DNA of 22,546 nucleotides from an uncultured Selenomonadales bacterium (GCA_937877565.1 CALFJB010000031.1:1-22546), one strand, 5' to 3'. Shown: positions 13,250 to 21,240, counted from the first letter of the stretch. Notes: generated by a model from the sequence alone, not told the origin. Numbers and translations: made by a program.

Positions 13250-14635
13250 TTTTGTTGAGAAAATTCCGATTGACGAAATTACCGGCGCAGATTATAACCC
13301 TCGTGTTATTACGGAAGAGGCTTTGCAAAAATTACAGCAAAGCATTAGGCGTTTCGGAATGATAAAGCCTTTAATAGTTAATGCCTCGAATAACATAATT
13401 GTTGCGGGACACCAAAGAAAAAAAGCTGCCGAAAAAATTGGGCTAAAATATTTACCTTGCATAAAAATTAACAGTCCAAATGTACGAGATGAAATTTGGT
13501 TCAATCTTATGCACAACTCCATTGAAACAAGCAAAAATAAAATTAGTTTAAATAATTTCAAATTTGGTGGATACAGCTATTGCGATTCAACTTAAATAAA
13601 AATATGTGGTGAACCGGAAAATATTTTTATTTGTTCAGAAATTACAAAATTACTTTCGCGTTATGGTGAGTGTGAAAATGTTGTTACCGATGGCGACGGT
13701 AATATTATTTTAAATGCTGAATATGCTTATTGTGCTAAAAAATTAGGTTATGGTGTTTTAAGTTTTGGAATTGCAAATAGTGATATTGAAGAATTTTTAG
13801 CTTATTTGAGCATTGAGTATGGGAAATATAATTTCGACAATTTAGGCGTAAAAACGTATCATCAATTTTTAGCGCAACCGAAAAGAATGAGTACTGACGG
13901 CAGACAAGCTAAAAGTTCGGTGGTATATGAAAAGTTTGTAATTCCTTATATAAAGAAAACAGAGAGCATTATAGATATTGGTGCAGGACGCATGGCGTAT
14001 GTCAATTTATTGCGCTCAAAAGGTTTTAATATTCATGCTTATGAACCGTCACTTATGGTAAAAGGCGCAAATAAATTGGACATGAAAGGTATTGTTAATA
14101 ATATCCTCCGTGCTGAAAAAGAAGTTAAAAATAATGGCTTGTTCGATTGGTGTATTTTAGAAGCTGTTATAAACTCTGTTGTAGATGATGAATTTGAAAA
14201 AGCAGTTTTAACTACTTGTAATGCAACTCTAAAGTCTACCGGAACTTTAATTACTTGTACAAGAAATATAGAATGTGTAAAAAAATGCACGAACAAACTA
14301 AACTTCGCGCAGGAGCAGCGGGTATTATGTATTGTTTTGATGACAAAAATTATGCTTTTAGCATTAACGGCGGTATAGTTTTTAAACAAAAATTTCATAC
14401 TAAAGAAAGCTATATCGCTTTACTTGAAAAATATTTTAAGGAAGTGGATGTACTTTCCTGTAATTCCAATTATATATACTGTGCTTGTCGTACGCCAAAA
14501 CAACTTTCTTCAGAGAAGTATGAATATTATTTAGAAAAAGAACTCAATATTGAATACCCCAATAATTATAAGCACAATAAACATAGAGGTTTGATGAGTG
14601 CCTTAATTGAGAAAGTTGCTGATAGATATGGCTAA
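13242..14635 (+). pseudogene. ParB-methyltransferase fusion gene, broken by a stop codon and a frameshift
   Basis: GTG 13242 lies nine bases after AAAGGAG. The N-terminal ParB domain has IPIDEITGADYNPRV and VAGHQRKKAAEKIGL. An in-frame TAA interrupts at 13593-13595; the frame then continues through ILNAEYAYCAKKLGYG and into a class I methyltransferase domain with SAM motif IIDIGAGRMAYVNLL. At the A7 run near 14280 the frame must slip back by one base to reach the C-terminal part (MHEQTKLRAGAAG...). Such ParB-MTase fusions are common beside phage terminase genes and probably modify or guard phage DNA. With two lesions it is most likely inactive. The end overlaps the terminase small subunit gene by eight bases. 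Confidence 0.75.
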
Positions 14636-15020
14636 GTCAGATACTTTTGAAGATTGGATTGCTAACGGGCAATTAGAAAATAATCTTGCGATTGTTCAGT
14701 CTTTATCAATGCAAGGCAAATCGATAGCTGAAATTGCAGATACTTTTGGTGTTTCGCGCCGAACGTTTATGTATCTGCAAAAGAAACATTTAGCATTAAA
14801 AAAAGCTATTGAAACCGGAAGATTATCTGTTGTGGCGTTATGTCAAAATAAGTTAATGGAAAGAGTAACTAGCGGGGACACTACAGCAATTATTTATGCT
14901 TTAAAGGTGTATGGCGGGGAATTTTTCAATGATAGAAAAAATGTAAAAAGTGATTTTTCAAGCACAGCTGTTGCAGTTCAGCCTCAGGTTCAAGTTTATA
15001 TTCCAAAGCAGAGTGAATGA
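14628..15020 (+). CDS. Phage terminase small subunit
   Basis: The 130-residue protein has an N-terminal helix-turn-helix, GKSIAEIADTFGVSRRTFMY at about residues 29-48, followed by helices (LALKKAIETGRLSVVAL) and a flexible C-terminus. It would recognise the packaging site on phage DNA and recruit the large subunit encoded next. I chose ATG 14628, overlapping the previous stop by eight bases. The frame is intact although both neighbours are broken. Confidence 0.8.
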   Translation: MAKSDTFEDWIANGQLENNLAIVQSLSMQGKSIAEIADTFGVSRRTFMYLQKKHLALKKAIETGRLSVVALCQNKLMERVTSGDTTAIIYALKVYGGEFFNDRKNVKSDFSSTAVAVQPQVQVYIPKQSE

Positions 15021-16394
15021 ATATGACGAAAAAAAAGATATTAAACCCTTAGTTATTTGTCCGCAAGCCGGAAAACAAGAAATGTTTTTACAATCACCGG
15101 CGGACATCTGTATTTATGGTGGAGGTAAAACTTTTGCACTTTTATTGGAATGTTTGAGGTATGTTAATAATTCTCGATTTGAAGCCGTGATTTTTAGGCG
15201 TACACGACCGCAAATTATGAACGCTGGCGGCTTATTTGCTACAAGTCAAGAAATTTATCCACATTTAGGCGGAGTGAGTATTTTACATCCGAATATTCAA
15301 TGGCGAAGGCTCAAAAATAACATTTGCACATATGCAATACGAAAAAGATAAGTATAATTATCAAGGCGCACAAATTCCGTTGATTATGTTTGATGAGCTT
15401 ACACATTTTTCAGAAAGTATGTTCTTTTATTTATTATCACGAAACCGTTCTACTTGTGGAGTAAAGCCTTGCAACTTGTAATCCTGATGTTGATAGCTGG
15501 GTTGCTACTTTTATAGAGTGGTGGATTGACACTAAGACCGGCTATCCAATACCGGAGCGTTTAGGGGTTTGCAGATATTTTTGTCGTCCCGATGGTGAAA
15601 TTTATTGGGGGAACAGTAGAGAAGAATTAGCTGAAATTTACAAGATTAATCCAGATGATTGTAAAAGTGTTACATTCATAGCGTCCAGTGTTTACGATAA
15701 TAAAATTCTTTTAGAGAATGACCCAAGCTATTTGGCAAATCTTCACGGTTTAAGTCTTGTCGAACGTGAAAGGTTATTAAATGGCAACTGGAAAATTCGC
15801 CCTGCAGCAGGATTGTACTTTAAAGCCGAACAGACCAGAATTGTTAAATCTGTGCCGGAAAATCTTGTAGCTTTAGTAAGAGCGTGGGATTTAGCAGCAA
15901 CTGAAATTAACCTTGAAAATAAAGACCCTGACCGAACGGCGGGGGTTTTGATGGGAAGAATGGCGAATGGACAATATATCGTGCTTGATGTTAAAAGAAT
16001 GGCGGCTAATGCGGCTGACGTTAGAGCTATCGTCAAAAGTACAGCTGAAACGGATAAAGTTGAATATGGCTGTAAAAGAATTTTGATACCGCAAGACCCC
16101 GGTCAAGCCGGTAAAGAACAAGCGCAAAGTTATATTCGCATTTTATCGGGATTTAACGTGAAAAGTAAGCCGATTAGTGGCAACAAAATAACTCGCGCAG
16201 AACCTTTCGCCGCGCAATGGCAACAAGGCAATGTGTTACTGCTTGAAGGTAAATGGAATGAGGCTTTTCTACATGAACTTGAAGGCTTTCCCGACGCTTT
16301 ACACGATGACCAAGTTGACGCGGCAAGTGACGCATTTTCAGCTGTGGCTTATGCTCGCACGAGACATATTGATAGAGGAGATTTTGCACTATAA
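15013..16394 (+). pseudogene. Phage terminase large subunit, multiply frameshifted
   Basis: Three reading frames together encode a terminase large subunit: 15013-15306 (PLVICPQAGKQEMFLQSPAD), 15308-15469 (GSKITFAHMQYEKD, LIMFDELTHF) and 15471-16394 (ATCNPDVDSWVATFIEWWID to the end). The first break near 15307 is one extra or two missing bases. The second near 15470 looks like a deletion of about eight bases before ATCNPD. The Walker A region reads YGGGKTF, where relatives usually have GGxxGGGKT, suggesting an additional in-frame loss. The C-terminal nuclease part (RAWDLAATE, DQVDAASDAF) is intact. The ATPase is probably dead, so the prophage could not package DNA with it. Confidence 0.85.
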
Positions 16395-16408
16395 GAGGTT
16401 GAAAAATT

Positions 16409-16669
16409 ATGGAACTGGAAATAAAGGCGAAACGCCTTACTGACAATGTCATTGCGACTGTTAAAGAAGTAAATGGCGAAGAATATTATTGTTTATCTGA
16501 AATACTTGAACAATTAGGCTTAAAAGGCAGTTTCAATGAAAAAATTATCCCCATAACAATTTCTGCAAAAATTATTTGGGGATTCAGATTCGATTCACTA
16601 AATCTTTTAGAAACGGTTTTCATTGATAAAATTTCTGCATTGACTCTGATTAAAGCACAATCTCGGTAA
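16409..16669 (+). CDS. Hypothetical phage protein (86 aa)
   Basis: It starts MELEIKAKRLTDNVIATVKE and includes EYYCLSEILEQLGLKG, which could be a small DNA-binding helix pair. AGAGG lies about nine bases upstream and the gene follows terL by 14 bases. The C-terminal third is unlike a typical globular end and the gene runs 20 bases into the oppositely oriented neighbour, so it may be truncated or frameshifted. No family is recognised. Confidence 0.5.
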   Translation: MELEIKAKRLTDNVIATVKEVNGEEYYCLSEILEQLGLKGSFNEKIIPITISAKIIWGFRFDSLNLLETVFIDKISALTLIKAQSR

Positions 16670-16847
16670 CGTCGTTAAATTCAATTCTTACACGCTGATT
16701 ATCTTGACAAATTATTTCAAATTCTGGACGAAGATTTTCAATTAATTTTCCAAATAAATCTTCGTCAGTACCCGATTTAACAACACGAACATTTTCATAA
16801 GTTTTCACATTGTTTGAAGTTTTTACAACGATTTTACTAACGTGCAT
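16650..16847 (-). CDS. Hypothetical protein on the opposite strand (65 aa)
   Basis: The minus-strand frame starts MHVSKIVVKTSNNVKTYENV and ends QRVRIEFNDVTEIVL. It has a good beta-rich, charged composition and a start with a GAGATGA-type ribosome binding site about seven bases away. It is the only minus-strand gene inside the packaging cluster, squeezed between terL and portal, so it may be a moron (independently expressed cargo gene). The function is unknown. The weak point is the lack of a clear promoter. Confidence 0.5.
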   Translation of the reverse strand: MHVSKIVVKTSNNVKTYENVRVVKSGTDEDLFGKLIENLRPEFEIICQDNQRVRIEFNDVTEIVL

Positions 16848-16897
16848 AAAAAATCATCTCGCTTTCAAATTGAATTGTATCACAGGAGTATAATGTT

Positions 16898-18211
16898 ATG
16901 AAAATTTTAACGAACAAAACGGAGCTTGATTTGAAAGACTTTCAAGAAATTTTGGTAGCGCATGACAAAGATTACGCGCATAAGCGAAAGTTGAAAAATT
17001 ATTACATCGGAAAGCATGATATTTTGAATAAACAAGGCAGACCGAATGGCGCACCAAATAACAAAATTGTCTCCAATTTTTGTCAATATATAGCAGATAT
17101 GAGTACGGGATTTTTTCTTGGCAGACCTATTGCCTATACTACGACAGAAGATAATCAGGAAAAGCTAAATATGCTTTTAGATATTTTCAAATATAACGAT
17201 GAATCAGCACATAATCTTGAACTTGCCGAAGAAGCCTCTATCACCGGCGAAAGTTTTGAAATTCTTTATATGGATAATGACGCCAATATACGCTTTAAGG
17301 CAATACCGAGTGAGGAAGTAATTCTCGTTTGTGAGGCAACACTTGAGGAAAATGTAATCTGCGCGATAAGGCGTTATCGTGTATATGATTTTAACGGCGC
17401 AACATACAATGAATTTGTAGAAATTTACGACGCTAAAAGCATAAGATATTACAGTTATAGCGGGACGCGCTTAACATTGATAAATACAGAAATTAATTAT
17501 TTCGATGATGTTCCGATTATTGAGTACCCGAACAATATTCAACATAGAGGAGATTTTGAAGGCGTTTTAACGTTGGTGGACGCATACAATATGACACAAT
17601 CACTAAGTCTTGATGACTTAATGGATTTTACAGACGCCTTTTTAATTTTGCGTGGAATGGGCGGTACTGATAATGAAGACGTTGAAAAAATGAGAAATAA
17701 TAAAGTTTTGGAATTTGACGACGCTACAGGTAATGCAGAGTGGCTGATTAAAAATCTCAATGATTCATACATTGAAAATCTAAAAATACGTTTACAAAAA
17801 GATATACATAAATTTTCAAATATCCCTGATATGTCAGATACAAATTTTGCCGGAAATACAAGCGGCGTATCAATAAAATATAAATTGATTGGATTGGAAC
17901 AAATACGAAGTCGCAAGGAAAGAGAATTTAAAAAAGCGTTGCAACGTCGAATTGAATTAATTAGCGGTATGCTCAATATGAAAAGCATAGACGCCATTGA
18001 TTTTAGAGACGTTGAAATTACTTTTACGCCTAACATTCCCGCCAACAATCAAGAACAAGCACAAATAGTTAAAGATTTGCAAGGCGTGGTAAGTCAGAAA
18101 AAATTATTGAGTTTGTTGCCTTTCATTGAAGACCCTGTACAAGAACTGGAAGAATTGAAAATGGAGCAGGAAGAATCTGACGCCCGCTTAAGAGACGAAG
18201 AAAACTTATGA
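16898..18211 (+). CDS. Phage portal protein (SPP1 gp6-like)
   Basis: The 437-residue intact protein has features of the Gp6 portal family: a basic N-terminal part with LKNYYIGKHDIL, then NKIVSNFCQYIADMSTGFFL, the stem and wing region around ITGESFEILYMDND, and an acidic coiled C-terminus (EELKMEQEESDARLRDEE). Twelve copies form the ring through which DNA enters and leaves the head. AGGAG lies nine bases before the ATG. The stop overlaps the next start (ATGA), so it is coupled with the MuF protein, the usual neighbour. Confidence 0.9.
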   Translation: MKILTNKTELDLKDFQEILVAHDKDYAHKRKLKNYYIGKHDILNKQGRPNGAPNNKIVSNFCQYIADMSTGFFLGRPIAYTTTEDNQEKLNMLLDIFKYNDESAHNLELAEEASITGESFEILYMDNDANIRFKAIPSEEVILVCEATLEENVICAIRRYRVYDFNGATYNEFVEIYDAKSIRYYSYSGTRLTLINTEINYFDDVPIIEYPNNIQHRGDFEGVLTLVDAYNMTQSLSLDDLMDFTDAFLILRGMGGTDNEDVEKMRNNKVLEFDDATGNAEWLIKNLNDSYIENLKIRLQKDIHKFSNIPDMSDTNFAGNTSGVSIKYKLIGLEQIRSRKEREFKKALQRRIELISGMLNMKSIDAIDFRDVEITFTPNIPANNQEQAQIVKDLQGVVSQKKLLSLLPFIEDPVQELEELKMEQEESDARLRDEENL

Positions 18212-19812
18212 AAAATCAAAAATATTGGTCAAAACGCGCCAAAGACAACGAAGACGCATGGACTAAACGCAGTAAAGAAACTGTTGAAAAAGAAATTGCT
18301 GCACATTATCAGCGAGCCTTAAGAAATATTAAAGGCGGCATTTTAAAACTGTACGCGAATTTTGCGAAAGATAACGGCTTAGATTTTAGTGAAGGACAAC
18401 GGCTTTTAAGCGGTACAGAATTTAAAGAATGGCGAATGTCAATGCAGGAATATCTTCAGCTTATTGCCAACGGCGACAAAGGATTAGAACGAGAATTGAA
18501 TACTTTGGCAATGCGTCCAAGAATTACGCGCCTTGAAAAACTTTACGCCGAAACTTTACAAGAGCTTGATAAATTGGGGCGAAATGTTGATAAATCGATG
18601 AAAGATTTTCTTACAGAGGCTTATCAAAGTAACTATGCAAAAGATATTTTCGACTTCGTTAAAATTGGCGGCTTATCTGTAGCGTTGTCAAAACTTGATA
18701 ATATCGGAATTGAAAAAGTAATTGCGTCAAAATGGAGCGGCAAAAATTACAGTCAGCGCATTTGGACAAATACAAAGTTGCTGGGCGGTGTTTTGAAAGA
18801 AACAGTAGCAAATGGCGTACATCGCGGCTTGTCAATTCAGCAAATGTCTCGAATGGTTGAAAATAAAATGCACTCCGGCTACAGTAACGCCGTGCGGCTT
18901 GTACGAACAGAAATGAATTTTGTTAATAATCACGCGCATTTCTATTCAATGAAAGACGCGGGAATAGACGCTTACGAATTTATAGCGGTGCTTGATAATC
19001 GCACTTCATCAAAATGCAAAACTCGTGATGGCGAAACATATCTGCTTGAAGAAAAATCAGTAGGCTTTAATTATCCGCCATTACACCCGCGTTGCCGTTC
19101 AACAGTTGCGCCTGTTATTGAAGGAGTAAGTAAAAACGGTTCACGAATTGCCAAAGATAAGAGCGGTAAATATATTGAAATTCCGTCTTCGATGAATTAT
19201 AAAGACTATGAAAAAGTTTACATTAAAAAGGAAACAACACTTGACGAGTGGAATAAAATCAACCAGAAAAAATTGCCGACTGAAGCGGCGGTAGAATCGA
19301 AATTTAAAGAGCTTTTCAGTAAATTTAATTCAGATAATACAAAAAGTCCTGTTAAATTAGGCGATATTGCAGATAAAAGCCTTATAATGCCGACGCTGAA
19401 ATATTTTGAAAAGCAAATTGTTACTCGTGAGGTTGAAAATGCTGTAATTATAACTTCGTCAAATGAAGTCTATCATTGTTCCGGAGATAAAAATAACATC
19501 AGTAGCATTTTGGAACTTGGCGATAAATTAAAAGGGGCTTATGTAACACATAATCACCCGATTGGCTCGGCTAACGAATATTCTTTCAGCAAATTAGATA
19601 TTGAATTGTTTATTAAATATAAACTTTCGGTACTTCGCGGAATTGACGAAAAATTTATTTACGAATTAAATCGTAATTTTAAAGGTTCAAATTCCAAATT
19701 ACCGACTGTTGAGGATTTAAAAGAAACTTTTTATGATTTCAGACATCAGATAGTTGAGAATATTGCTAAAGAGCTTAAGATAGGTTATCAGAGGTGGCAA
19801 CGTGATGAATGA
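18208..19812 (+). CDS. MuF-type minor head protein with C-terminal JAB/MPN-like domain
   Basis: The 534-residue protein has a helical, lysine-rich N-terminal half and a MuF domain at about residues 205-310. The MuF hallmarks are RLVRTEMNFVNNHAHFY, AVLDNRTSSKCKTRDGETY and NYPPLHPRCRSTVAP. MuF proteins are carried in the capsid. Beyond the core are about 220 extra residues. They contain AYVTHNHPIGSANEYSFSKLDIEL: H448, H450, P451, S461 and D464 fit the HxHP...SxxD pattern of JAB/MPN metal-dependent proteases, and a glutamate such as that in SSNEVYHCSG could be the catalytic base. C-terminal effector domains on MuF proteins are known as phage-borne polymorphic toxins; whether this is one is inference. 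Confidence 0.85.
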   Translation: MKNQKYWSKRAKDNEDAWTKRSKETVEKEIAAHYQRALRNIKGGILKLYANFAKDNGLDFSEGQRLLSGTEFKEWRMSMQEYLQLIANGDKGLERELNTLAMRPRITRLEKLYAETLQELDKLGRNVDKSMKDFLTEAYQSNYAKDIFDFVKIGGLSVALSKLDNIGIEKVIASKWSGKNYSQRIWTNTKLLGGVLKETVANGVHRGLSIQQMSRMVENKMHSGYSNAVRLVRTEMNFVNNHAHFYSMKDAGIDAYEFIAVLDNRTSSKCKTRDGETYLLEEKSVGFNYPPLHPRCRSTVAPVIEGVSKNGSRIAKDKSGKYIEIPSSMNYKDYEKVYIKKETTLDEWNKINQKKLPTEAAVESKFKELFSKFNSDNTKSPVKLGDIADKSLIMPTLKYFEKQIVTREVENAVIITSSNEVYHCSGDKNNISSILELGDKLKGAYVTHNHPIGSANEYSFSKLDIELFIKYKLSVLRGIDEKFIYELNRNFKGSNSKLPTVEDLKETFYDFRHQIVENIAKELKIGYQRWQRDE

Positions 19813-20026
19813 TTTAGAAGAGCGTAAAGAAAAAGCTAATGAAGAGTATCGAGAATTAATAAGATGGGCAATTCGTGAAGAAGAAAAAGTTGTGGAACAG
19901 CTGAAAAAAGAAGGTGCGGTTATGGGGCTTGACGGTCATCAAGAAAGATTTGCTTACATTAGAGAATACGAAAAAAAGCGGTTGAAAGAAATAATTGCTA
20001 AGTATGATTTGCCTTATAATGTTTAA
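19805..20026 (+). CDS. Small charged coiled-coil protein after MuF (73 aa)
   Basis: It starts MNDLEERKEKANEEYRELIR and is almost entirely predicted helix with alternating Lys/Glu. ATG 19805 has GAGGTGG seven bases upstream and overlaps the MuF stop by eight bases, so it is tightly coupled. Position and coupling would suit a partner or immunity protein for the MuF C-terminal domain, but nothing in the sequence shows this. Confidence 0.65.
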   Translation: MNDLEERKEKANEEYRELIRWAIREEEKVVEQLKKEGAVMGLDGHQERFAYIREYEKKRLKEIIAKYDLPYNV

Positions 20027-20037
20027 ATTAATTGGCG

Positions 20038-20065
20038 TTGTTACCGCTAAATAAATTGATATAAT
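20038..20065 (+). promoter_or_regulatory. Promoter after the MuF operon
   Basis: TTGTTA (20038-20043) and a perfect TATAAT (20060-20065) are separated by 16 bases. Confidence 0.5.
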
Positions 20066-20071
20066 TTTGAA

Positions 20072-20175
20072 GTTACCAAAATTGCCTGTTTTTGGTACGA
20101 TTGATTTACAAATTGCTGAGTAAGTCATAATGAATATTGCTAACTAAAAAAGCGCACCGTCAAGGTGTGCTTTTC
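20072..20175 (+). ncRNA. Candidate small RNA between promoter and terminator
   Basis: About 104 noncoding bases lie between the promoter at 20038-20065 and a strong terminator. The 5' end forms a hairpin, TACCAAAA (20074-20081) with TTTTGGTA (20090-20097), around an eight-base loop containing TTGCCTG. The 12-base stretch at 20077-20088 is the exact reverse complement of plus-strand 20645-20656. Instead of a discrete RNA, this may be an attenuated leader of the 44-aa gene. Confidence 0.35.
20146..20175 (+). terminator. Rho-independent terminator
   Basis: AGCGCACC (20151-20158) pairs with GGTGTGCT (20164-20171) around GTCAA. An A-run lies before the stem and a T-run after it, so it may work in both directions. 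Confidence 0.75.
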
Positions 20176-20194
20176 TAATTGGAGGTTGATTATA

Positions 20195-20329
20195 GTGACA
20201 GAACAAAATGAAGTAAAAATTACTCTGGACAGCTCATCACTTGATATTATGCAAGAAAAAGCAGATAAGTTGTTGGAAACTTTACAAAAAATCCAAGAAA
20301 TTATTCAATCATTAAAAAGTATTTTGTAA
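20195..20329 (+). CDS. Small helical protein (44 aa)
   Basis: GTG 20195 follows GGAGG (20181-20185) at nine bases. The product starts MTEQNEVKITLDSSSLDIMQ and continues as an amphipathic helix rich in Lys, Leu and Gln (KADKLLETLQKIQEIIQSL), a likely coiled coil. No family is recognised. It follows the terminator at 20146-20175 and ends seven bases from the oppositely oriented zinc-ribbon gene. Very short phage genes of this type are common near head genes. Confidence 0.55.
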   Translation: MTEQNEVKITLDSSSLDIMQEKADKLLETLQKIQEIIQSLKSIL

Positions 20330-20335
20330 AAAAAA

Positions 20336-20566
20336 TCATTTATTGAAATTTTTTAATTGCTTTTCAAGTTTTTTAAATTCAGTTTCAACCTTTTTCAAGT
20401 CTTTCTTAAAATTATCGTCTTTGAAATGAATTTTATTCTTGCATTTAGGACAAACTTTAGTAGAACCAACTTCTTTAAACTTCAAAGTAATTTGAGCTCC
20501 GCATGAAGGGCAAGAAACTTGAAATTCTTGATTTTGTAAATTTAACGGCACAAAATTCCACTTCAC
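20336..20566 (-). CDS. Zinc-ribbon protein with coiled-coil tail (about 76 aa)
   Basis: The minus-strand protein contains CPSCGAQITLKFKEVGSTKV followed by CPKCKNKIHFKDD, a classic CxxC...CxxC zinc ribbon, and then a Lys/Glu helical tail (KDLKKVETEFKKLEKQLKNF). The frame is open back to a TTG at 20629, but that start lies inside a repeat and the intervening residues look noncoding. I chose GTG 20566 (MKWNFVPLNLQNQEF); no start has a convincing ribosome binding site. The function is unknown. Convergent with the 44-aa gene. Confidence 0.6.
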   Translation of the reverse strand: MKWNFVPLNLQNQEFQVSCPSCGAQITLKFKEVGSTKVCPKCKNKIHFKDDNFKKDLKKVETEFKKLEKQLKNFNK

Positions 20567-20628
20567 TTTCGAGTTGAAATATATTTTAGTTACAATCACA
20601 TTTAGAGCTATGAAACACTCACTTACCA

Positions 20629-20890
20629 AAAACTTTTTCCAAATCAGGCAATTTTGAGAAGAATTTTAAACTGTTTCCACTTGTACTTATGCAAATACCT
20701 GTCACATCTTAAGTTAAAGTTTCAAGCAACAGAACACACATCAAAAACCGAAAACTTTTTCCAAATCAGACAAATTAGGGAGAAAAATTTTTTTGTTCCT
20801 TAAAAGCAAAGTAAACTCCCACCACAACAAGATTTAATTTTAAGTGGCAACGAACAGAACACTAAAAACGGAAAACTTTTTCCAAATCAG
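20629..20890. repeat. Three spaced direct repeats with core AAAACTTTTTCCAAATCAG
   Basis: The 19-base core occurs at 20629-20647, 20751-20769 and 20872-20890, spaced 122 and 121 bases. The flanks are partly shared: GAACACACA/GAACACTA before the second and third, and a following AAATTAGRGAGAA motif after the second. A fourth, shorter relative is at 21098-21119 (AAATTAGGCAAATTAGAGAG). The 670-base stretch 20567-21240 contains no gene I can support. Confidence 0.7.
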
Positions 20891-21045
20891 ATGTTTTTGA
20901 AAAATTTGAGAAAAGTCGAAAATTTTCTCTAATTCTCCCTAAAGACATTTTTAGGAAGAAAAAGATACTTGGTTTTTCAAGCAAAAATCCTCAAGTGTTC
21001 CAAACCTGTTCCATCTGTTGTTCTTCTGTAAATCCTTATTATTAC

Positions 21046-21088
21046 TTACTTTGTAAGTTTTGGTAACAAAGTAACAATATATTATATA
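21046..21088 (+). promoter_or_regulatory. Promoter overlapped by a perfect operator-like dyad
   Basis: TTACTTTGT (21046-21054) and ACAAAGTAA (21066-21074) form a perfect 9-base inverted repeat with an 11-base centre. A promoter, TTGGTA (21060-21065), 17 bases, TATATA (21083-21088), overlaps it so that the dyad covers the -35 box. This suggests a repressed promoter for the genes at 21241 and perhaps 21528. Confidence 0.5.
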
Positions 21089-21100
21089 GAGTTTATAAAA

Positions 21101-21169
21101 TTAGGCAAATTAGAGAGAATTGAAAGGAGTAAATGATAATAGCTCTCTAATTCTCTCAAAAGTGCCTGA
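21101..21169 (+). promoter_or_regulatory. Long leader hairpin hiding a Shine-Dalgarno and ATG
   Basis: TTAGGCA (21101-21107) pairs with TGCCTGA (21163-21169) and GAGAGAATT (21113-21121) pairs perfectly with AATTCTCTC (21149-21157). Inside, GGAG (21126-21129) pairs with CTCT (21143-21146). The apical loop carries ATG 21133, which would start a five-codon ORF (MIIAL). The hairpin lies at the predicted 5' end of the transcript from 21046-21088. Confidence 0.5.
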
Positions 21170-21240
21170 TTCAATGTAAATGTATAGAAATTACTGTGCG
21201 TTTCGTTTCTCTGTTCCAATTAATTGCGGGAGGTAAAAAA

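Larger units (their letters stand above)
9791..20329 (+). mobile_element. Decayed prophage (packaging and head region)
   Basis: The segment contains terminase small and large subunit, portal and MuF genes in phage order, preceded by ParB-like genes and small unknown genes. Its left edge is placed where homology to the peptide relic ends (about 9790). The right edge is uncertain; I placed it after the last small plus-strand gene. Integrase, repressor, scaffold, capsid, tail and lysis genes are absent, and at least four genes are broken, so it cannot be an autonomous phage. No attachment-site repeat was recognised. Confidence 0.75.

Noticed and set aside
11548..13250. TGA read as tryptophan or selenocysteine in the prophage
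   Set aside because: Intact phage genes here (terminase small subunit, portal, MuF) end with TGA and use TGG for tryptophan, and no SECIS-like hairpin follows the in-frame TGAs. Nonsense mutation is simpler.
20629..20890. CRISPR array
   Set aside because: Only three 19-base repeats with spacing of about 102 bases, no cas genes, and the flanks are partly related to each other, so they are not spacers.
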